A stretch of 64,000 nt of DNA. It comes from JAFKFJ01 sp963786445. Its GTDB lineage: Bacteria > Pseudomonadota > Alphaproteobacteria > Acetobacterales > Acetobacteraceae. Below, in pieces: positions 1 through 8,474 of this stretch. Below the pieces are notes generated by a model, which was not told the DNA's origin, made no database searches, and saw only the letters and a program-made list of their open reading frames with translations. The DNA lies in contig CAWAZU010000026.1 in NCBI GenBank assembly GCA_963786445.1, forward strand, positions 248,001-312,000, written 5' to 3'. The translations under genes and the position numbers were made by a program. Every line of letters starts with the position of its first letter. The first letter of the stretch is position 1.

Positions 1-559
1 GATACGGCCCGGTGCCGACCGGCGCCGCCGCGAAGTTTTGCGGGCCGACGCGCTCGCGATAGGCGCGCGGCAGGATCGGCAGCACCATCGCAAGATATTC
101 CAGCGCCGCCGGGAACGGCTCGCGCAGCTTCAGGCGCACCGTCGTCGCATCCGCCGCCTCCGCCCCGGCGAGCCAGCCGAACAGGGACGGGACGGCGATG
201 CCGTTGCCGGCCAGGACGGTTGCGACGGTGTAGGCGACATCCTCCGGCCCGCACGGCGAGCCGTCGTGGAACCGCAGGTCCGGCCGCAGCGTGAACCGCA
301 GCGTGGTGTTGCCCTCCTGCCGCCATGCGGTGGCGAGCAGTGGGCGAATTTGGAACGTCTGCGGATCGCGATCGACCAGGCAGTCCCAGACATGGTGCGC
401 CAGCACGAACCCGGTGCGGAGCTGGTTGCGGTACGGGTCGAGATCGGGAATGGCGTCGCGCCAGGCGACGCGCAGCGTGCGCTCCGGCGTGCCGGCGCGG
501 GCGGCGGGCACGCCCGCGGACGCCAGCGCCGCGCCCAGCAGGCTGCGCCGCCGCAGCAT
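1..559 (-). CDS. ABC transporter substrate-binding protein, family 5 (partial)
   Basis: The gene starts at ATG 559 and runs off the left edge, so only about 186 N-terminal residues are visible. The start MLRRRSLLGAALASAG is a twin-arginine-like signal followed by a hydrophobic stretch and an Ala-rich cleavage region, which predicts export to the periplasm. The text after it (TLRVAWRDAIPDLDPYRNQL, then FTLRPDLRFHDGSP and EDVAYT) is characteristic of SBP_bac_5 proteins, which bind peptides, nickel or related solutes for an ABC importer. The permease and ATPase genes would lie left of the window, so the substrate cannot be named. The family call is firm; the substrate is unknown. Confidence 0.8.
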   Translation of the reverse strand, partial: MLRRRSLLGAALASAGVPAARAGTPERTLRVAWRDAIPDLDPYRNQLRTGFVLAHHVWDCLVDRDPQTFQIRPLLATAWRQEGNTTLRFTLRPDLRFHDGSPCGPEDVAYTVATVLAGNGIAVPSLFGWLAGAEAADATTVRLKLREPFPAALEYLAMVLPILPRAYRERVGPQNFAAAPVGTGPY

Positions 560-565
560 CGGGGT

Positions 566-1348
566 TCAGGCGAACGTGGCGTTGGAAGCGCCGCCGTCGA
601 TCAGCAGGTTGTGGCCGACGACGTAGCCGGCATGCGCGCTGCACAGGAACGCGCAGGCGGCGCCGAACTCGTCCGGGTCGCCGACGCGCCCGGTCGGGTT
701 GCCACGGCCCCGCTCGGCGAGCACGGCGTCGGCGTCGCGCCCGCTCTTCGCCGCCTCCGCCGCGGCGATGCCGCGCAGCCGGTCGGTCAGGAAGGCGCCC
801 GGCAGCAGATTGTTGATGGCGACGTTGTGGCGGGCGACCTGGCGCGACATGCCGGCGATGAAGCCGGTCAGGCCGGTGCGCGCGCCGTTGCTGAGGCCGA
901 GCTGCGCGATCGGCGACAGCACGGCGGCCGAGGTGATGTTGACGACGCGCCCGAACCGGCGCGCGACCATGCCGTCGATCACGGCGCGGATCAGCAGGAT
1001 CGGCGTCAGCATGTTGGCGTCCAGTGCGCGCAGCCAGTGCTCGCGATCCCAGTCGCGGAAATCGCCGGGCGGCGGGCCGCCGGCGTTGTTGACCAGGATG
1101 TCCGGGTCGGGGCAGGCGGCGAGCGCCGCTTGCCGGCCGGAAGCGGTGGTGATGTCGCCGGCGACGGCGGTGACGGGGGCGCCGGTCGCGGCACGGATGT
1201 CGGCGGCGGTGCGTTCCAGCGTCTCGGCGGTGCGGGCGATGATGGTGACCGCGACGCCCTCGCGCGCCAGCGCCATTGCGCAGGCCCGCCCGAGCCCCTT
1301 GCTGGCGGCGCAGACCAGCGCCCGCCGCCCCGTGATCCCCAGGTCCAT
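566..1348 (-). CDS. SDR family oxidoreductase with atypical active site
   Basis: A 260-residue short-chain dehydrogenase/reductase. ATG 1348 is chosen because GGAGGAGCGCGAAAG directly precedes it and the Rossmann fold begins at once (MDLGITGRRALVCAASKGLG). The NNAGG motif and the NITS serine region are present. The catalytic YxxxK that normally follows is replaced by LGLSNGARTGL, so the proton-donor tyrosine and the lysine are absent. I recall a FabG-like subgroup in alphaproteobacteria with the same SNGAR signature, so this is probably an inherited variant and not local damage. The C-terminus has the usual LLIDGGAS. The substrate is unknown. It ends 6 bases before the start of the binding-protein gene. 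Confidence 0.85.
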   Translation of the reverse strand: MDLGITGRRALVCAASKGLGRACAMALAREGVAVTIIARTAETLERTAADIRAATGAPVTAVAGDITTASGRQAALAACPDPDILVNNAGGPPPGDFRDWDREHWLRALDANMLTPILLIRAVIDGMVARRFGRVVNITSAAVLSPIAQLGLSNGARTGLTGFIAGMSRQVARHNVAINNLLPGAFLTDRLRGIAAAEAAKSGRDADAVLAERGRGNPTGRVGDPDEFGAACAFLCSAHAGYVVGHNLLIDGGASNATFA

Positions 1349-1424
1349 CTTTCGCGCTCCTCCGCCCGCCCGTGGGCAATCCTGGCTTGCCATCGCAGTG
1401 CCGCGCAGTGCAAGGGTAGGGCCA

Positions 1425-2120
1425 ATGGGAAACGCGGATTGGTGTGCCCCGCATGTGCCGGGGCTGGTGACCGGGCTTGTCGCCGAGGCTCGCCTTGCGG
1501 CGCGGCTGGGCGAGGCCGAGGCCGGCGGCGGGCTGCCGGCCGGCGCCGAGGCGGCGGCCGAACGCTGCGTGGCGCGGGGCGCCACGGCGCTCGTCAGTTT
1601 TGGTCTGTGCGGCGGGCTGGACCCGGCGCTGGAGGCGGGCGCGCTGCTGGTGCCGCGCGTGGTGACGGATGCCGGCGGCACATATCCGACCGATGCGGCG
1701 CTTGCCGCCGCCTTCGGCGGCTGGTCGTGCGCCACGCTGGCGGCGGCGGCGGCGCCGGTCGCGCGGCGCGAGGCCAAGGCCGGGCTGTTCGCGGCCAGCG
1801 GCGCCGCCGGCGTGGACCTGGAAAGCGGCGCCGTCGCGCGCGTGGCAGCGCGGCACGCGCTGCCGTTCGCCGTGCTGCGCGCGGTGTGCGACCCGGCATC
1901 CCTGGACCTGCCGCCGCTCGCGCTGGTGGCACTGGACGATCAGGGCGCGCTGCGCGCCCGACGCATAGCCGCGACGCTGCTCGCCTCGCCCGGTCAGATC
2001 GGCGGGCTGCTGGTGCTTGCGCGCGCCGCGGCGGCGGCGCGGACGGCGCTAGTCGGCCGCGTCCACGACATCCTCCGCGGCAGCGGCGCTGTCCGCGCCG
2101 CCGCCGCCGCCATGGCGTAG
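1425..2120 (+). CDS. hpnG: Hopanoid-associated phosphorylase HpnG
   Basis: A 231-residue member of the nucleoside phosphorylase superfamily. In hopanoid producers HpnG removes adenine from adenosylhopane to give phosphoribosylhopane, the step after HpnH. Visible support: the N-terminal GLVTGLVAEARLA block, then VSFGLCGGLDPAL, a glycine-rich phosphate-binding segment typical of the fold, and the late AVLRAVCDPAS stretch. The ATG at 1425 gives the expected length. The 3' end overlaps the convergently transcribed hpnH by 72 bases, so this segment codes on both strands. Its identification rests on motifs together with the hpn neighbours. Confidence 0.85.
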   Translation: MGNADWCAPHVPGLVTGLVAEARLAARLGEAEAGGGLPAGAEAAAERCVARGATALVSFGLCGGLDPALEAGALLVPRVVTDAGGTYPTDAALAAAFGGWSCATLAAAAAPVARREAKAGLFAASGAAGVDLESGAVARVAARHALPFAVLRAVCDPASLDLPPLALVALDDQGALRARRIAATLLASPGQIGGLLVLARAAAAARTALVGRVHDILRGSGAVRAAAAAMA

Positions 2121-3218
2121 CCGCGCCATCACGTCCTGCACGTGGCGGCTGAACACGTATTCGGCCGGGCGCTGGCGATCGAGCGGAATTTCCGGCGCCA
2201 TCGGCCCCTCGGTGCGCGGGCCGCGCAGCGCCGCCGCGACAATTTTCCAGGGCTTGCGCACCGCATCGACCACCGCCGTCGCCTCGTAGCCGCTATGCAC
2301 CATGCAGTCGGCGCATTTCTCGTAGTTGCCGGTGCCGTAGCGGTCCCAGTCGGTCGTTTCCATCAGCTCCTTGAAGCTGCCGGCATAACCCTCGCCGAGC
2401 AGATAGCAGGGCCGCTGCCAGCCGAACACGTTGCGCGTCGGCTTGCCCCAGGGCGTGCAGAGATAGCGCTGGTTGCCGGCCAGAAAGTCGAGGAACAGCG
2501 CCGACTGGTTGAACTTCCAGCCGTGCCCGCGGCCGCGGCGGAAGATGTCGCGGAACAGCTGCTTCGCCTTGCGCCGGTTGAGGAAGTGCTCGCGGTCCGG
2601 CGCGCGCTCGTAGGCGTAGCCCGGGGAGATCATCACCCCGTCGATGCCGAGCGCGGTCACGTCGTCGAGGAATCCCGCGACCCGCGCGGGATCGGCGCCG
2701 TCGAACAGCGTGGTGTTGATGCAGACGCGAAAGCCGCGCGCCTTCGCCGCCTGGAGCGCGCGCGCGGCACGCTCGAACACGCCTTGCCGGTCCACCGCGC
2801 GGTCGTGCATCTCCCGGTCGCCGTCGAGATGCACGTCCCAGGCGAAGTTGCGGTGCGGCTTGTACTGGTCGAGCTTTTTTTCCAGCAGCAGGGCGTTGGT
2901 GCAGAGATAGACGAATTTTCCGCGCGCCAGGATGCCTGCGGTGATCTGCGGCATTTCCTTGTGCAGCAGCGGCTCGCCGCCGGCGATCGCGACCACCGGC
3001 GCGCCGCATTCATCGACCGCCCGCAGGCAGTCGGCGACCGAGAGGCGCTGGTTGAGGATTTCCGGCGGGTAGTCGATCTTGCCGCAGCCGGGGCAGGCAA
3101 GGTTGCAGCGGAACAGCGGCTCCAGCATCAAGACGAGCGGATAGCGCCGCCGGCCCAGCAGGTGCTGCTTGACGACATAGGCTCCGACGCGCAGCGCCTG
3201 GTTCAGCGGAACGGCCAT
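2049..3218 (-). CDS. hpnH: Hopanoid biosynthesis radical SAM protein HpnH
   Basis: A 389-residue radical SAM enzyme. HpnH joins the 5'-deoxyadenosyl group of S-adenosylmethionine to diploptene to make adenosylhopane, the first step of C35 side-chain building. The iron-sulfur motif CNLACPGC lies at residues 38-45, followed by the IAGGEPLLH motif that contacts SAM, and the protein has family length. The C-terminus after about residue 350 is low-complexity Gly/Ala, and it is this tail that overlaps hpnG. It lies 23 bases downstream of ispH on the same strand, so an ispH-hpnH operon is likely. Confidence 0.95.
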   Translation of the reverse strand: MAVPLNQALRVGAYVVKQHLLGRRRYPLVLMLEPLFRCNLACPGCGKIDYPPEILNQRLSVADCLRAVDECGAPVVAIAGGEPLLHKEMPQITAGILARGKFVYLCTNALLLEKKLDQYKPHRNFAWDVHLDGDREMHDRAVDRQGVFERAARALQAAKARGFRVCINTTLFDGADPARVAGFLDDVTALGIDGVMISPGYAYERAPDREHFLNRRKAKQLFRDIFRRGRGHGWKFNQSALFLDFLAGNQRYLCTPWGKPTRNVFGWQRPCYLLGEGYAGSFKELMETTDWDRYGTGNYEKCADCMVHSGYEATAVVDAVRKPWKIVAAALRGPRTEGPMAPEIPLDRQRPAEYVFSRHVQDVMARLRHGGGGGADSAAAAEDVVDAAD

Positions 3219-3241
3219 CTCAAATTCCTTTCTTGCAATCG

Positions 3242-4174
3242 TCAGGCGACGTCGGCGACTTCGGGCGGCAGGCGGAACCGCACGTCCTCGGCCACGCCGT
3301 CCAGCGCCAAGACTTCGACCTCGCCGAACCGGCGCAGGCCGTCGATGACGCCCTGCACCAGCGTCTCCGGCGCCGAGGCGCCGGCGGTCAGCCCGACCGC
3401 GCCGACTCCGTCAAACCACCCCGGCTGCAATGCGGTCGCGTCGTCGATCAGGTAGCTCGGCTTGCCGAGGTCGCGGCCGATCTCGCACAGCCGGTTGGAG
3501 TTGGAGCTGTTGCGGCTGCCCACCACCAGGATCACGTCCACCACAGCCGCCAGTTCGCGCACCGCCTGCTGGCGATTCTGCGTGGCGTAGCAGATGTCGC
3601 GGACGTCCGGTCCGATGATGTCCGGGAAACGCTGCTTGAGCGCGGCGATGACGTGGCGCGTGTCATCGACGGAAAGCGTGGTCTGGGTGATATAGGCCAT
3701 CCGGTCGGGCGTGCCAGGTTGCAGTGTCGTCACGTCCTCGGGTGTCTGCACCAGATGCACCGTGCCCGGCACCTGGCCGATGGTGCCCTCCACCTCGGCA
3801 TGGCCGGCATGGCCGACCAGCACGATCTCGCGTCCCTGGGCGGCATAGCGGCGGCCCTGGTTGTGAACTTTTGCCACCAGCGGGCAGGTGGCGTCGATCA
3901 CCGGCAGGTCGCGCTCGCGGGCCAGTTCCTCGACCCGCCTGGCAACGCCGTGGGCGCTGAACACGGTCATGCCGCCGGCCGGGATCTCGGCGAGTTCATC
4001 CACGAACACGGCGCCGCGGCGGCGCAAATCCTCGACGACGTGACGGTTGTGCACGATCTCGTGACGGACGTAGATCGGCGGGCCGAATTTCCTCAGCGCC
4101 CGCTCCACGATCTCGATCGCGCGCTCCACCCCGGCGCAGAAGCCGCGCGGCTGGGCCAGGATCACCCGCAACAT
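3242..4174 (-). CDS. ispH: 4-hydroxy-3-methylbut-2-enyl diphosphate reductase
   Basis: A 310-residue IspH, the last step of the MEP isoprenoid pathway, reducing HMBPP to IPP and DMAPP with a [4Fe-4S] cluster. The three cluster cysteines appear at about residues 13 (RGFCAGVERAI), 97 (DATCPLV) and 195 (DICYATQNRQ). The SSNSNRL substrate-binding segment is also present. ATG 4174 is preceded by GGAGGAGAGC and starts right at the family N-terminus, so longer readings upstream are rejected. Together with the divergent ispA it supplies precursors for squalene and hopanoids. The 4175-4386 gap holds the divergent promoters. Confidence 0.97.
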   Translation of the reverse strand: MLRVILAQPRGFCAGVERAIEIVERALRKFGPPIYVRHEIVHNRHVVEDLRRRGAVFVDELAEIPAGGMTVFSAHGVARRVEELARERDLPVIDATCPLVAKVHNQGRRYAAQGREIVLVGHAGHAEVEGTIGQVPGTVHLVQTPEDVTTLQPGTPDRMAYITQTTLSVDDTRHVIAALKQRFPDIIGPDVRDICYATQNRQQAVRELAAVVDVILVVGSRNSSNSNRLCEIGRDLGKPSYLIDDATALQPGWFDGVGAVGLTAGASAPETLVQGVIDGLRRFGEVEVLALDGVAEDVRFRLPPEVADVA

Positions 4175-4386
4175 GCTCTCCTCCAATGCTCGACCGATCC
4201 GCCCGCGGGCAACCGCGCAGCATGGCGATATGTCGTCCGTAACGCCGGCCGCAATGCTTTGACGCCCCCGGCGGCGCATCGTGTGGCCGAGGGCGCGCCG
4301 GATATGGCAGGAATCCCACAGAAGCGGTAGCCTGCGCCCGGATGGCGGCCGTGCAGGCGCCGCTGCGCGGGCGGGGAAGGCGGCGT

Positions 4387-5304
4387 ATGGCGTCACAGTT
4401 GAGCGCAACGACCGGACGGCAGACCCTGCCGGTCGCGATGGCGCGGGTGGCCGGCGAGGTCGAAGCGGCGCTCGACGACCTGCTGGCGCGGCCGGCCGGG
4501 GCGGAGGCGCGGCTGGCCGAGGCGATGCGCTACGCGACCCTGGGCGGCGGCAAGCGGCTGCGCGCCTTCCTGGCGGTCGAGACGGCGGCGCTGTTCAAGG
4601 TAGACCGGCGCTGCGCCGCCCGTGTCGGGGCCGCGATCGAGATGCTGCACGCCTATTCCCTGGTGCATGACGACCTGCCGGCGATGGACGACGACGACCT
4701 CCGCCGTGGCAAGCCGAGCACCCACATCGCATTCGACGAGGCAACGGCGATCCTCGCCGGGGACGCATTGCAGGCCCGCGCGTTCGAGGTGCTGGCGGAA
4801 CCCGACACGCACTCCAATCCTGAGGCGCGCTGCGAGTTGGTGGCCGCGCTGGGGCTGGCGGCGGGAGCGCGCGGGATGGCAGGCGGGCAGATGATCGACA
4901 TGCTGGCGGAGGGAGAGGCCCTCACGGTGGAGCAGATCGTCCGCCTGCAGGCGCTCAAGACCGGGCGGCTGATCCAGTTCAGCGCCGAGGCCGGCGCCAT
5001 CCTCGGCCGTGCCGCGCCGATGCAGCGGATGATGCTGGCCGCCTATGGCCGCGACCTGGGGGCGGCGTTCCAGATCGCCGACGACCTGCTGGACGCCGAA
5101 GGCACCACCGAGGAGACCGGCAAGACCGCCGGCAAGGACGCCGCGGCGGGCAAGGCGACGCTGGTGGCGGTGCTGGGGACCGAGCGGGCGCGGGCCCAGG
5201 CCGACCTGCTGGCGGCGCAGGCGGCGGCGCATCTGAACAGTTTCGGCCCGCGGGCGGCGCTGCTGCGCGACCTCGCCGCCTTTGTCGTGGCGCGCCGGCA
5301 ATGA
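4387..5304 (+). CDS. ispA: Farnesyl diphosphate synthase (polyprenyl synthetase family)
   Basis: About 305 residues. It condenses IPP with DMAPP and GPP to give farnesyl diphosphate, the precursor of squalene. The first aspartate-rich motif, DDLPAMDDDD, is at about residues 95-104, and the second, QIADDLLD, lies in the C-terminal half. GGGKRLR and the lysine-threonine pair LKTGRLI are also present. I place the start at ATG 4387 after a GGGAAGG-like ribosome site; an in-frame ATG at 4342 is possible and adds 15 basic residues. Its stop overlaps the hpnM start as ATGA, so the two are translationally coupled. Divergent from ispH. Confidence 0.93.
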   Translation: MASQLSATTGRQTLPVAMARVAGEVEAALDDLLARPAGAEARLAEAMRYATLGGGKRLRAFLAVETAALFKVDRRCAARVGAAIEMLHAYSLVHDDLPAMDDDDLRRGKPSTHIAFDEATAILAGDALQARAFEVLAEPDTHSNPEARCELVAALGLAAGARGMAGGQMIDMLAEGEALTVEQIVRLQALKTGRLIQFSAEAGAILGRAAPMQRMMLAAYGRDLGAAFQIADDLLDAEGTTEETGKTAGKDAAAGKATLVAVLGTERARAQADLLAAQAAAHLNSFGPRAALLRDLAAFVVARRQ

Positions 5305-5903
5305 GGCGGCGCGCGCTGCTTCTGCTGCTGGCCGGCACCGCCGTCCCCGCCGCGTGGGCGGCCGAGGGGCCGGCGGCGCCGGTCGCCGAACTCGACGACG
5401 CGCTGCTGCGGATCATGCGGCTCGGCCACGGCGCGGCGTTCGCCGAGCGGGCGGCGGCGCTTCGCCCGGTGGTCGAGAAAGCGTTCGATCTGCCCGAAAT
5501 CCTGCAAGTGTCGGTGGGCCTGTCCTGGCCGTCGATCGCCCCGGCGGAGAAAGCAAAACTGCTGGACGTGTTCACGCGCTACACGGTCGCCAGCTACGTC
5601 GCCAATTTCGACAGCTATAACGGGCAGCATTTCGAGATCATGCCGAACACGCGCAGCGTCGGCCGCGACCTGGTGGTCGGCACAAAACTGGTCCCGCGCT
5701 CCGGGGACGCGACGCGCATCGACTACCAGATGCGCCGGACGGGGGCGGGATGGCAGGTCGTGGACGTGTTGGTGGACGGCTCTATCAGCCGCGTCGCCGT
5801 GCAGCGGTCGGATTTCCGCGGTCTGCTGGCGCATGGCGGCCCGGAGCGGCTGATCGCCTCGCTGGAGCGCAAGGTGGCGAACCTGCAGTCGGGACTGTCC
5901 TGA
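5301..5903 (+). CDS. hpnM: Hopanoid-associated ABC/toluene-tolerance type periplasmic protein HpnM
   Basis: A 200-residue exported protein of the MlaC/Ttg2D family. Residues 1-20 (MRRRALLLLLAGTAVPAAWA) form a signal peptide with an Ala-x-Ala cleavage site. The mature part matches the family: FDLPEILQVSVG near residue 65, FTRYTVASYVANFDSY, and the late IDYQMRRTGAGWQVVDVLVDG strand. MlaC proteins carry phospholipids between membranes, so HpnM is thought to move hopanoids or lipids with HpnN. It overlaps ispA by 4 bases and is followed 4 bases later by hpnI, inside one tightly packed operon. Confidence 0.9.
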   Translation: MRRRALLLLLAGTAVPAAWAAEGPAAPVAELDDALLRIMRLGHGAAFAERAAALRPVVEKAFDLPEILQVSVGLSWPSIAPAEKAKLLDVFTRYTVASYVANFDSYNGQHFEIMPNTRSVGRDLVVGTKLVPRSGDATRIDYQMRRTGAGWQVVDVLVDGSISRVAVQRSDFRGLLAHGGPERLIASLERKVANLQSGLS

Positions 5904-5907
5904 GCGG

Positions 5908-7050
5908 ATGACGGCGCTGGCTTTCCTCGCTGCATTGCTCATGCTGGCCGGCCTGGCGCTGAGCTGGACCGGGGTTGTGCTGGTCCGCCGGTTCCGCGCC
6001 GCGCCCAGGTTGGCGCCGCGGGAACTGCCGGGGATCAGCGTGCTGAAGCCGCTCTACGGCGACGAGCCGCTGCTGGAGGAGGCGCTGGCCAGCGCCTGCG
6101 CGCAGGACTACCCGTGCTTCCAGGTGGTGTTCGGCGTGCAGGACCCGGCCGACCCGGCGCTGGAGGCGGTGCGCCGCGTGCGGGCGCGCTTCCCCGCCTG
6201 CGACATCGCGGTGGTGGTGGATGACAGCGCGCTTGGCAGCAACCGCAAAGTCGCGAACCTGATCAACATGCTGCCGGTGGCGCGGCATGACGCGTTGGTG
6301 ATCGCCGACAGCGACGTCCACGCCGCGCCCGATTACCTGCGCCACATCGCCGCGGCGCTGGAGCAGCCGGGGACCGGGCTGGTGACGACGCTCTATGTCG
6401 GGCGGCCGGCGAGCCGCACACTGGCGGCGCGGCTCGGTGCCAGCGCGATCGCGCACGGGTTCCTGCCCGGCGCCTTGCTGGGGCGGGCGTTGGGGCGGGA
6501 AGACGCGCTCGGTGCGACGGTCGGCCTGCGGCGGGAGACGCTGGCGGCGATCGGCGGCTTTGCCGCGCTGCGCGACCACCTGGCCGACGACAACCTGCTT
6601 GGCCGCAAGGTGCGGGCGCTGGGGCTGGCGGTCCGGCTCGCCGCCACCGTGCCGGCGACGACCGTGGCGGAGGCCGGGGTCGTCGAGCTGTTCCGCCATG
6701 AACTGCGCTGGGGGCGGACCATCCGCGCCGTCGCGCCGCTGTGGTTCGCGGCCTCCGCCGTGCAGTATCCGCTCGCCTGGGCGCTGCTGGCCGTGGCAGT
6801 GTCGGGCGACGCGGCCTGGGCGGCCGGGCTGTTCCTGGCGGGATGGCTGCTGCGGGCGGGAGCGGCGCGGGCGATCGACCGGGCGCTCGGGCAGGAGTCC
6901 GCGACCCTCTGGCACCTGCCGTTGCGCGACCTCATGTCGATGGCGGTGCTGGTGGCGAGCTACATGGGCGACCGGGTGGAGTGGCGCGGGCGCCATATGC
7001 AGGCCGGCGCGGCGCTCGCGCCCAAACCGTTGGGGACCGAACGGGCATGA
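5908..7050 (+). CDS. hpnI: Hopanoid glycosyltransferase HpnI (ceramide glucosyltransferase-like)
   Basis: A 380-residue GT2 membrane enzyme. HpnI adds N-acetylglucosamine to bacteriohopanetetrol, the first sugar of the composite (cyclitol ether or glucosamine) hopanoids. It has an N-terminal membrane helix (residues 1-25), VLKPLYG near residue 48, the DDSALGSNRKVANL segment at 105-118, the metal-binding ADSDVH at about 133-138, and the HELRWGRTIR motif equivalent to (Q/R)xxRW. C-terminal hydrophobic helices follow. The stop TGA overlaps the hpnJ start in ATGATG. High confidence from motifs and operon position. Confidence 0.93.
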   Translation: MTALAFLAALLMLAGLALSWTGVVLVRRFRAAPRLAPRELPGISVLKPLYGDEPLLEEALASACAQDYPCFQVVFGVQDPADPALEAVRRVRARFPACDIAVVVDDSALGSNRKVANLINMLPVARHDALVIADSDVHAAPDYLRHIAAALEQPGTGLVTTLYVGRPASRTLAARLGASAIAHGFLPGALLGRALGREDALGATVGLRRETLAAIGGFAALRDHLADDNLLGRKVRALGLAVRLAATVPATTVAEAGVVELFRHELRWGRTIRAVAPLWFAASAVQYPLAWALLAVAVSGDAAWAAGLFLAGWLLRAGAARAIDRALGQESATLWHLPLRDLMSMAVLVASYMGDRVEWRGRHMQAGAALAPKPLGTERA

Positions 7051-8474
7051 TGAAAACGCTGTTTCTGCAGCCGCCGTCCTTCGATGGCTTCGACGGGGGC
7101 GCCGGCTCGCGCTACCAGGCCAGGCGGGAAATCCGCAGTTTCTGGTATCCGACCTGGCTCGCGCAGCCGGCGGCGCTGGTGCCAGGCAGCCGGCTGATCG
7201 ACGCGCCGCCGAGCGGGACGACCTTGCCGAGCGTGCTGGCGGAAGCGCGCGCCTACGATCTGTGCGTGATCCACACCTCCAGCCCGTCCTTCGCGGCCGA
7301 TGTGCGGGTGGCGCAGGCGCTGAAGGATGCCAACCCGGCACTCATCATCGGCTTCGTCGGCGCGAAAGTGGCGGTGCAGCCGGAGGAGAGTTTGCTCCAG
7401 GGCGCGCCGATCGACTTCGTGGCCGGCAACGAGTTCGACTTCACCATCAGGGAGGTGGCGGAGGGCCGCGACTTCGCCGCCATCGACGGCATCACCTGGC
7501 GCGGCCGGGACGGCGCGATCGTCCACAACCGCGAGCGCGCGATGCTGGAGGACATGGATCAACTGCCGTTCGTGACCGAGGTGTACAAGCGCGACCTGCG
7601 CGTGGAAGACTATTTCATCGGCTATTTGCTGCATCCGTACGTGTCGCTCTACACCGGCCGCGGCTGCAAGAGCCGCTGCACATTTTGCCTCTGGCCGCAG
7701 ACGGTCGGCGGGCATCGCTACCGCGTCCGCTCGCCGGGCCACGTCGCCGAGGAAATCCGGCTGGCGAAGTCATATTTCCCGCAGGTGAAAGAGTTTTTCT
7801 TCGACGACGACACGTTCACCGACAACTTGCCGCGCGCCGAGGCGATCGCGAGGGAGCTGGGCAGGCTCGGCGTCACCTGGAGCTGCAACGCGAAGGCCAA
7901 TGTCCCGCGCGAGACGCTGAAAGTGCTGCGCGACAACGGGCTGCGGCTGCTGCTGGTCGGCTACGAGAGCGGCAACCAGCAGATCCTCCACAACATCAAG
8001 AAGGGCATGCGCATCGAGGTGGCGAAGCGGTTTACGAAAGACTGCCACGACCTCGGCATAAAGATCCATGGCACCTTCATCCTCGGCCTGCCCGGCGAGA
8101 CGCGCGAGACGATCGAGGAGACCATCCGCTTTGCGATCGAGGTGAACCCGCACACGCTGCAAGTGTCGCTCGCCGCGCCCTATCCCGGCACGTTCCTGCA
8201 CAAGCAGGCGGTGGAGAACGGCTGGCTCGATGCGGCGCACGCCGAACTGGTGGACGACCACGGCATCCAGATCGCGCCGCTGCATTACCCGCACCTGCCG
8301 CACACGGAAATCTTTGATTCCGTCGAGACGTTCTACCGGCGCTTCTACTTCCGTGCGCCGAAAATCGCCTCGATCCTGGGCGAGATGGTGCGCAGCCCGC
8401 AGATGATGCGGCGGCGTTTGCGCGAGGGCGTCGAATTCTTCCATTTCCTGCGGGAGCGGCAGACCGCCGCCTGA
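7047..8474 (+). CDS. hpnJ: Hopanoid biosynthesis radical SAM protein HpnJ
   Basis: A 475-residue B12-binding-type radical SAM protein. HpnJ is required for the five-carbon cyclitol ether head group, where it is thought to contract or rearrange the sugar. The N-terminal half (residues 1-195) is the cobalamin-binding-like domain with VIHTSSPSF and IIGFVGAKV. The radical SAM motif CKSRCTFC is at 207-214, then FFFDDDTFT and the HGTFILGLPGET block. The first of two adjacent ATGs (7047 and 7050) overlaps the hpnI stop; either could serve. It ends in TGATG with hpnK. Confidence 0.93.
   Translation: MMKTLFLQPPSFDGFDGGAGSRYQARREIRSFWYPTWLAQPAALVPGSRLIDAPPSGTTLPSVLAEARAYDLCVIHTSSPSFAADVRVAQALKDANPALIIGFVGAKVAVQPEESLLQGAPIDFVAGNEFDFTIREVAEGRDFAAIDGITWRGRDGAIVHNRERAMLEDMDQLPFVTEVYKRDLRVEDYFIGYLLHPYVSLYTGRGCKSRCTFCLWPQTVGGHRYRVRSPGHVAEEIRLAKSYFPQVKEFFFDDDTFTDNLPRAEAIARELGRLGVTWSCNAKANVPRETLKVLRDNGLRLLLVGYESGNQQILHNIKKGMRIEVAKRFTKDCHDLGIKIHGTFILGLPGETRETIEETIRFAIEVNPHTLQVSLAAPYPGTFLHKQAVENGWLDAAHAELVDDHGIQIAPLHYPHLPHTEIFDSVETFYRRFYFRAPKIASILGEMVRSPQMMRRRLREGVEFFHFLRERQTAA

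Noticed and set aside
38..2152. Very long plus-strand open frame over the SDR and hpnG region, and similar long frames opposite hpnN, leuS and the RND pumps
   Set aside because: High GC makes stop codons rare in the shadow frames. These are Arg-, Ala- and Gly-rich without motifs, while real family proteins lie on the other strand or frame.
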